Shown: in pieces, positions 14,655-19,212 of the stretch | Numbering within the stretch: the first letter of the stretch is position 1 | Layout: each line of letters opens with the position of its first letter | NCBI GenBank assembly: GCA_902465755.1 | Contig: CABQOK010000005.1 | Coordinates: 1-19,212, forward strand | Reading direction: 5' to 3' | Length of the DNA stretch: 19,212 nucleotides | Source: an uncultured Anaerococcus sp. | GTDB taxonomy: Bacteria; Bacillota; Clostridia; Tissierellales; Peptoniphilaceae | The notes under the pieces: model-generated | What the model was told of the DNA's origin: nothing | The model's database searches: none | The model's input: the letters and a program-made list of their open reading frames with translations, nothing else | Translations under genes and position numbers: made by a program

Positions 14655-15302
14655 ATGAAATTTTTCTTAGACACAGCAAATGTAGACGAAATAAAAAGAA
14701 TAAATGACCTAGGTCTTTGTGATGGAGTAACAACCAATCCATCTATTATAAATAACGAAGGAAGAGACTTCGAAGAAGTTGTTAAAGAAATATGCCAAAT
14801 TGTAGACGGCCCTGTTTCTGCGGAAGTTACAAGTTATGATTATGAAGGGATGGTTGAAGAAGCTAAAAAAATTTCTAAATGGGCTGATAATATCATAGTC
14901 AAAATCCCAATGACAGAAGCAGGTCTTAAGGCAATCAACACCATAAGCAAAGAAGGAATCAAAACCAACTGCACTTTGATATTCTCAGTAGCCCAAGGGA
15001 TCATGGCCATGAAGGCAGGAGCAACCTATATCTCACCATTTATGGGAAGAGTAGATGATATGGGTGAATCAGGTGAAAAGCTAATAGAAAACTTAAGAGA
15101 AACCATAGACATCTACGGCTATGACTCAGAAATAATTGCGGCTAGTATTAGGCATAACAAGCACCTAGAAGAAGCAGCCCTCGCAGGCGCCCATATCGCT
15201 ACTATCCCAGGAAAGCTTTTCGACAAACTCTGGACCCACCCACTTACCACAGCTGGAATCGAAGCCTTCAAGAAAGATTGGGAGGCCTTTGAAAATAGAT
15301 AA
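14655..15302 (+). CDS. tal: Transaldolase (fructose-6-phosphate aldolase/TalC-like family)
   Basis: A 215-residue short transaldolase of the TalC/MipB group. [16 protein letters not shown] (1-16), [10 protein letters not shown] (23-32), the Schiff-base lysine at about 83 in [27 protein letters not shown] and the C-terminal [24 protein letters not shown] are all family landmarks. In Gram-positive bacteria this group usually acts as transaldolase in the pentose phosphate pathway, while some members are fructose-6-phosphate aldolases; the linked transketolase gene favours transaldolase. AAAGGAG precedes ATG 14655. It probably depends on read-through of the terminator at 14600-14643 from the rbs operon. 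Confidence 0.9.
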   Translation: MKFFLDTANVDEIKRINDLGLCDGVTTNPSIINNEGRDFEEVVKEICQIVDGPVSAEVTSYDYEGMVEEAKKISKWADNIIVKIPMTEAGLKAINTISKEGIKTNCTLIFSVAQGIMAMKAGATYISPFMGRVDDMGESGEKLIENLRETIDIYGYDSEIIAASIRHNKHLEEAALAGAHIATIPGKLFDKLWTHPLTTAGIEAFKKDWEAFENR

Positions 15303-15317
15303 GAGATTGGACTTGTG

Positions 15318-15346
15318 AGAGTTTCTATAATAATTGGGACTCTTTT
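15318..15346 (+). terminator. Probable weak terminator after tal
   Basis: AGAGTTTC (15318-15325) pairs with GGGACTCT (15336-15343), with two G-T pairs, then TTTT. A short palindrome AAAGGCCTTT (15351-15360) followed by TTAT lies just after. Confidence 0.5.
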
Positions 15347-15427
15347 CCATAAAGGCCTTTTATATTTCTAAAAAATGTGAAAATTTATAGTAAAGTATAA
15401 GGTAGAAAGAATTATAAAGGAGAGTAA

Positions 15428-17416
15428 ATGTTTAATAATAATGATAGGTTAGCAGTAAATGCTATAAGAGCTTTGTCCATAGCTCAAATAGAAAAGGCCA
15501 ACAGCGGACACCCAGGTCTTCCAATGGGAGCAGCTCCTATGGCTTATGTTTTGTATAACAAGATTCTTAAGGCAAATCCAGAAAATGCCAACTGGTTCGA
15601 TAGGGATAGATTTATCCTATCAGCAGGTCATGGTTCATCTATGCTTTATTCCTTGCTTCATCTTTCAGGTTACAAGCTTTCCATGGATGAACTTAAGGAA
15701 TTTAGACAAATTGATTCCTTAACTCCAGGACATCCTGAGTATGGTCATACCGAAGGAGTTGAGGTTACAACAGGTCCTTTGGGTCAAGGTATAGCCCAAG
15801 CAGTAGGAATGGCAATCGCTGAAAAGCATATTGGAGCTTTATACAACAAGGAAGATTCTAAGATAATCGACCACTACACCTACGCTTTGTGTGGAGATGG
15901 AGACCTCATGGAGGGAGTATCCTATGAGTCTATGTCTCTTGCTGGTCATCTTAAGCTTGATAAGCTAATCGTTCTTTATGATTCAAACGATATTTGTCTT
16001 GATGGAGACCTTAATACATCCTTCTCTGAAAATGTAGAAGCAAGAGTTAAGGCACAAGGCTGGAACTATCTAAGGGTAGAAGATGGAAATGACCTAGAAG
16101 CGATCTTCGACTCTATCATTAAGGCAAAAGAAAATACAGACGGACCAACACTTATAGAAGTAAAGACTGTAATTGGTTATGGTTCAGCAAACGCTGGAAC
16201 TAACAAGGTTCACGGAGCTCCAATTGGAAAAGATGATTTTACAGCTGCAAAGAAAGTTTACGGTTGGGACTACGAAGACTTCGAAATACCAGAAGAAGTG
16301 TATGAAACATTTAAAGAAGGCGTAGCTAAAGCTGGTAAAGAAGCGAATGATAAGTGGGATGAAACATTAAAATCCTACCAAGAAAAATATCCAGAAGACT
16401 ACAAGGAACTTATGGCAGGAATCAATAGAGAACTTCCAGAAAACTTCATGGATCAGGTTAAAAAATACGACTCATCAATGAAGGCCCTTGCTACAAGAGC
16501 ATCTGGAGGAGAAATCATCCAAGATCTTGCTAAAATCACAAGAAACTTCTGGGGCGGATCAGCAGACCTATTCTCATCAAATAAGACCAACATCAAAGAT
16601 TCGGTTGCCTTCAGAGACGAAAGTCCAGAGGGAAGAAACATCTGGTATGGAGTAAGGGAATTTGCTATGGCTGCTATAGGAAATGGTATCATGGCCCACG
16701 GAGGAAGCTTCCACCATGTATCAACCTTCTTCGTATTTTCAGACTACTTAAAGGCTGCCGTTAGACTATCAGCCCTATCAGGACTTCCACTAACATACGC
16801 AATGACCCACGATTCAGTAGCTGTCGGAGAAGATGGACCAACCCACGAGCCAATCGAGCAACTTGCCATGCTTAGAGCAATACCAAACACCATTGTCCTA
16901 AGACCAGCAGATGCTAACGAGACAAGACTTGCTTGGAAAGTTGCATTAGAAAGCAAAGACAAGCCAGTAGTAATAGCCCTAACTCGTCAAAATGTTCCAA
17001 ATCTCAAGGAAACAGAAGAGATTGATAATATCGACAAGGGAGCCTACATCATAAAAGATTCTGAAAATCCAGACCTCGTATTAATAGCAACAGGATCAGA
17101 AGTAGCCCTAGCCCTTAATACAGCCAAGGCCCTAGAAGAAGAAGGAAAGAAGATAAGAGTAGTATCAATGCCTTCTATGGAACTTTTCAGAGCCCAAGAT
17201 GATTCTTACAAGGAAGAAATCCTTCCAAAAGGCGTAAAGAAAGTTTCAATCGAAATGGGAACAACATTCGGCTGGGCAGAATGGACAGGAGCCTGTGGCC
17301 TAAACATAGGGATAGATAGATTCGGAATCTCAGGCAAGGGAGGCCTAGTACAAGAAGAACTTGGCTTTAGCGTAGAAGCTATCAAAGAGAAAATTGATGA
17401 GAGATATTTCAAATAA
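15428..17416 (+). CDS. tkt: Transketolase
   Basis: A full-length (662 residue) thiamine diphosphate-dependent transketolase that shuttles two-carbon units between pentose phosphates and glycolytic sugars. N-terminal cofactor domain: NSGHPGLPMG (25-34, His28), AGHGS (66-70, His68), GHPEYGHTEGVE (101-112), and the ThDP/metal motif GDGDLMEG (156-163) with DSND (185-188). HGAPIGKDD is near 259. The middle pyrimidine-binding domain shows FVFSDYLKAAVRLSAL and THDSVAVGEDGPTHEP, and the C-terminal domain follows. AAAGGAG precedes ATG 15428. Its cofactor is the product of the thiamine pathway at the other end of the window. It lies 125 bases after tal; a promoter in that gap (TATAAG near 15397) is possible but weak. 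Confidence 0.95.
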   Translation: MFNNNDRLAVNAIRALSIAQIEKANSGHPGLPMGAAPMAYVLYNKILKANPENANWFDRDRFILSAGHGSSMLYSLLHLSGYKLSMDELKEFRQIDSLTPGHPEYGHTEGVEVTTGPLGQGIAQAVGMAIAEKHIGALYNKEDSKIIDHYTYALCGDGDLMEGVSYESMSLAGHLKLDKLIVLYDSNDICLDGDLNTSFSENVEARVKAQGWNYLRVEDGNDLEAIFDSIIKAKENTDGPTLIEVKTVIGYGSANAGTNKVHGAPIGKDDFTAAKKVYGWDYEDFEIPEEVYETFKEGVAKAGKEANDKWDETLKSYQEKYPEDYKELMAGINRELPENFMDQVKKYDSSMKALATRASGGEIIQDLAKITRNFWGGSADLFSSNKTNIKDSVAFRDESPEGRNIWYGVREFAMAAIGNGIMAHGGSFHHVSTFFVFSDYLKAAVRLSALSGLPLTYAMTHDSVAVGEDGPTHEPIEQLAMLRAIPNTIVLRPADANETRLAWKVALESKDKPVVIALTRQNVPNLKETEEIDNIDKGAYIIKDSENPDLVLIATGSEVALALNTAKALEEEGKKIRVVSMPSMELFRAQDDSYKEEILPKGVKKVSIEMGTTFGWAEWTGACGLNIGIDRFGISGKGGLVQEELGFSVEAIKEKIDERYFK

Positions 17417-17447
17417 GGGAAAATAAAAATATCTAGATATAACAAAG

Positions 17448-17490
17448 GGGCAATATTCATAATACTTTTTAGTTTGAATATCGCCCTTTT
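17448..17490 (+). terminator. Terminator after transketolase
   Basis: GGGC (17448-17451) pairs with GCCC (17483-17486) and ATATTCA (17453-17459) with TGAATAT (17475-17481), interrupted by one A-C mismatch, followed by TTTT. It lies between the convergent tkt and gntR-type genes. Confidence 0.8.
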
Positions 17491-17496
17491 AGTATG

Positions 17497-18189
17497 TTAA
17501 TTATTGTCTTTAAAATAGTGTGGATACTTATTTCTTAAAAGATTCATATCATCTACTAATTCATTTATATGGTATTTTAGAATTTTTGATGCGTTTTCTT
17601 TATCTTTGTTAATTATGCATGTCAATATATTATCGTGTTCATCTATATAGTTTGTTTCTCTTATATTAGCTTTTAGCCTAAGAATTCTCATTCTTACTAG
17701 ATAAGAAGTATTATCTTCTATAATTGAAGGGATTTTGTTATAACCTAATTCTTCGAAAAGTAGATTATGAAATCTATTATCTAGGGATATTAATTCTTCG
17801 ATATTATTTGAATAATGGAGTGTTTTTTCTTTTTCTATGATTTCTTTAAAAACATTAAGGTAATCAAGGGAATCTTTATTACATACTTCAATGACAGCTT
17901 TTTCTTCAAGGCTTGATCGGAAAAATAACAGTTCCTTACTAACATCAATGTCTAAGTATGAAATGAAAGTTCCTATTTGAGGTTTTACATCAATAAGTAA
18001 ATTTGATTTTAAATTATAGAATGCCTCTCTTATTGGAGTTCTACTCAAATTTAGAAATTCTGATATTTGGTTTTCGCTAATTTTCTCGCCAGGCTCTAAA
18101 TTTAGAAACTCTATATTGTAGACCATATTTCTTATTACATATTCTTTAGATTTTTCTTTACTTTTTTTATCTAATACTTTAAAATTCAT
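17497..18189 (-). CDS. GntR-family transcriptional regulator, FCD (FadR-like) subgroup
   Basis: A 230-residue regulator. The N-terminal winged helix-turn-helix is marked by NLEPGEKISENQISEFLNLS (30-49) followed by RTPIREAFYNL (50-60), the classic GntR recognition segment, and a wing ending GTFIS at about 73-77. The C-terminal part (about 85-225) is all-helical, with LLFFRSSLEEKAVIEV and LISLDNRFHNLLFEELG, as in FCD ligand domains that bind metals and small organic acids. It is divergent from a zinc-dependent dehydrogenase, its probable target, and a 22-bp palindrome lies between them. AGAGGTG precedes the ATG at 18189. The inducer is unknown; sugar acids are common for FCD regulators next to such dehydrogenases. 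Confidence 0.9.
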   Translation of the reverse strand: MNFKVLDKKSKEKSKEYVIRNMVYNIEFLNLEPGEKISENQISEFLNLSRTPIREAFYNLKSNLLIDVKPQIGTFISYLDIDVSKELLFFRSSLEEKAVIEVCNKDSLDYLNVFKEIIEKEKTLHYSNNIEELISLDNRFHNLLFEELGYNKIPSIIEDNTSYLVRMRILRLKANIRETNYIDEHDNILTCIINKDKENASKILKYHINELVDDMNLLRNKYPHYFKDNN

Positions 18190-18204
18190 TTTATCACCTC
18201 TTAC

Positions 18205-18213
18205 ATTATATCA
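18205..18213 (-). promoter_or_regulatory. Extended -10 promoter of the GntR-family gene
   Basis: On the minus strand TGATATAAT (bases 18213 to 18205) lies 16 bases before the start codon. Its -35 region at about 18228-18233 is weak (AAGACT) and overlaps the -35 box of the opposite promoter by two bases. Confidence 0.6.
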
Positions 18214-18231
18214 AAATTAGGAAAAAAAGTC

Positions 18232-18260
18232 TTGACATATCTTCGGGAAAATGTTAACCT
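18232..18260 (+). promoter_or_regulatory. Promoter of the zinc-dependent dehydrogenase gene
   Basis: A perfect TTGACA at 18232-18237, a 17-base spacer, and the -10 TAACCT at 18255-18260 preceded by TG (18252-18253), an extended -10 that compensates the poor hexamer. The predicted start is near 18267. Confidence 0.7.
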
Positions 18261-18271
18261 ATATTTAACAA

Positions 18272-18293
18272 GAATACTAGTATACTAGTATTC
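18272..18293. promoter_or_regulatory. 22-bp palindromic operator, probably for the divergent GntR-family regulator
   Basis: The half-site GAATACTAGTA (18272-18282) is followed directly by its perfect reverse complement. Inside it, ATACTAGTAT occurs twice, overlapping (18274-18283 and 18282-18291), with centres 8 bp apart. The site lies just downstream of the dehydrogenase start point, where bound repressor would block transcription. Assignment to the adjacent regulator is inferred from position. Confidence 0.78.
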
Positions 18294-18317
18294 AAGAAAA
18301 AAATATTGGAGGTATCT

Positions 18318-19212
18318 ATGAAAGCTGTCAGGATTAATAAGGTAGGAGATCTAGAAATTGTAGATTTGGAAGAAATTCGAATTGAAGAAGAATACGATAT
18401 TAAAGTCAAGGTGAAAGCTGTAGGGATTTGCGGTTCTGATATTGGAATTTATAATGGGACAAATCCTATGGCAGAATATCCAAGAATAATAGGGCATGAG
18501 ATGACAGGGATAGTTGAAGAAGTTGGTAACAAAGTAAAAGGTCTTAAAGTTGGTGATCATGTTGCTGTAGATCCTGTTATAAATTGTGGAGAATGTAAAA
18601 ATTGTAAAAAGGGAAGAGTGAATATATGCGAAAATCTTAAGGTAAGAGGAGTACATGTTGATGGAGGATTCCAAGAGAAAATAGTTGTTAAAGAAAGCCA
18701 AGCATATAAACTTGATCCATCTATGCCATGGAATAAAAGTGTACTTGTTGAACCTTTTTCTATAGGTTTTCAAGCAAATAGAAGAGCTAATGTCTCAGAA
18801 GGAGATGTTGTTTTTGTAATGGGAGCTGGAAGCATTGGCCAAACCGTTGGTAGAGTTGCTCAGTATCTGGGTGCAAAAGTATTTACATCTGACATGGATC
18901 CAAAAAAGCTTGAAAGAGCTTCTAAGTATGGAATGATAGCTATTGATGCTAGCAAGGAAGACCCAGCAGAAGTTATCAGAGAAAAAAATAATGGGAGGCT
19001 AGCTGATGTAGTTGTTGATGCCATATGTACACCTAAAACTTTTGAACAAGCTGTAAAATTGGCAGCAAGTGCAGGAACAGTAGTAAATTTAGGATTTTCA
19101 ACAAAACCTTCAGAAATATGCTCGGTTGATATTACATCTAAGGAGCTTGATATTGTAGGATCGAGATTGAGTAATAGAAGATTTCCAGAAGTTATAGATG
19201 CGTATAACTCAG
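18318..19212 (+). CDS. Zinc-dependent medium-chain dehydrogenase (partial, cut by window edge)
   Basis: The first 298 residues of a sorbitol dehydrogenase/threonine dehydrogenase-type oxidoreductase. Catalytic zinc ligands are Cys38 (GICGSD) and His60-Glu61 (GHE), and Glu145 (VEPF) fits the fourth position. Structural zinc cysteines are at 90, 93, 96 and 104. The NAD-binding Rossmann loop is GAGSIGQ at 169-175, and the acidic Asp near the end of the following strand (SDMDPKK) suggests NAD rather than NADP. ATG 18318 follows TTGGAGGT. The pairing with a GntR/FCD regulator is typical of polyol or hexonate catabolism (for example gulonate- or galactonate-5-dehydrogenases and RspB-like proteins). 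The exact substrate is not determined, and the C-terminal end is missing. Confidence 0.9.
   Translation, partial: MKAVRINKVGDLEIVDLEEIRIEEEYDIKVKVKAVGICGSDIGIYNGTNPMAEYPRIIGHEMTGIVEEVGNKVKGLKVGDHVAVDPVINCGECKNCKKGRVNICENLKVRGVHVDGGFQEKIVVKESQAYKLDPSMPWNKSVLVEPFSIGFQANRRANVSEGDVVFVMGAGSIGQTVGRVAQYLGAKVFTSDMDPKKLERASKYGMIAIDASKEDPAEVIREKNNGRLADVVVDAICTPKTFEQAVKLAASAGTVVNLGFSTKPSEICSVDITSKELDIVGSRLSNRRFPEVIDAYNS

Noticed and set aside
18351..18773. Minus-strand 140-residue frame inside the dehydrogenase gene
   Set aside because: It is the shadow of a clearly recognised dehydrogenase with complete zinc and NAD motifs, and its composition (Phe, Tyr, Asn-rich) is that of an antisense frame.
1..19212. 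CRISPR array, insertion sequence, prophage or defence genes
   Set aside because: No regularly spaced repeats, transposase, integrase, terminal repeats or defence-type domains were recognised; the window is mainly core metabolic operons.

Overview
The window looks like a low-GC, Gram-positive (Bacillota) anaerobe. The evidence is AT-rich intergenic DNA, strong AGGAGG-type ribosome binding sites, several TTG starts, -35/-10 promoters with exact 17-base spacing, the oxygen-sensitive radical-SAM ThiH instead of ThiO, and a lipoprotein-type solute-binding protein. Gene style and content fit the Peptoniphilaceae (Anaerococcus/Peptoniphilus relatives), but that placement is an inference.

Region 1 (1-5430) is thiamine metabolism. 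After the tail of an unknown membrane protein come a textbook promoter, a TPP riboswitch and its terminator. Next is a strikingly GC-rich (65 of 100 bases at 361-460), heavily base-paired block that I read as a structured non-coding RNA, most likely of the raiA class. A second strong terminator hairpin lies only 14 bases before thiS. The operon thiS-thiF-thiG-thiH-thiW-thiM-thiE follows, tightly packed and largely translationally coupled. ThiS/F/G/H make the thiazole, ThiW/ThiM import and phosphorylate salvaged thiazole, and ThiE joins thiazole and pyrimidine. No pyrimidine genes (thiC, thiD) are present here.

Region 2 (5379-8900) holds smaller units. On the minus strand a folA gene overlaps a small CPDC glutaredoxin-like gene. 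Divergent from it is a BadF/NagK-type sugar kinase with a near-consensus promoter and its own terminator, then a PatB/MalY C-S lyase with a long untranslated tail ending in a strong terminator.

Region 3 (8829-17490) is a ribose utilisation locus, rbsR-rbsK-rbsD-rbsA-rbsC-rbsB, followed on the same strand by a transaldolase-like gene and transketolase. Ribose is imported by RbsABC, ring-flipped by RbsD and phosphorylated by RbsK, and the ribose 5-phosphate can enter the non-oxidative pentose phosphate pathway through Tal and Tkt. A 14-bp LacI-type palindrome sits at the predicted rbsR transcription start. An intrinsic terminator just before tal probably sets how much of the rbs transcription reaches it.

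Region 4 (17448-19212) is AT-richer by sampling. It has a GntR/FCD regulator divergent from a zinc-dependent medium-chain dehydrogenase that runs off the window edge. Between them lie back-to-back overlapping promoters and a perfect 22-bp palindrome, a good candidate operator for the regulator.

The most noteworthy observations are the GC-rich structured RNA inside the thiamine leader, the terminator hairpins abutting thiS and tal, and the nested GntR operator. No CRISPR array, insertion sequence, rRNA or tRNA was recognised.
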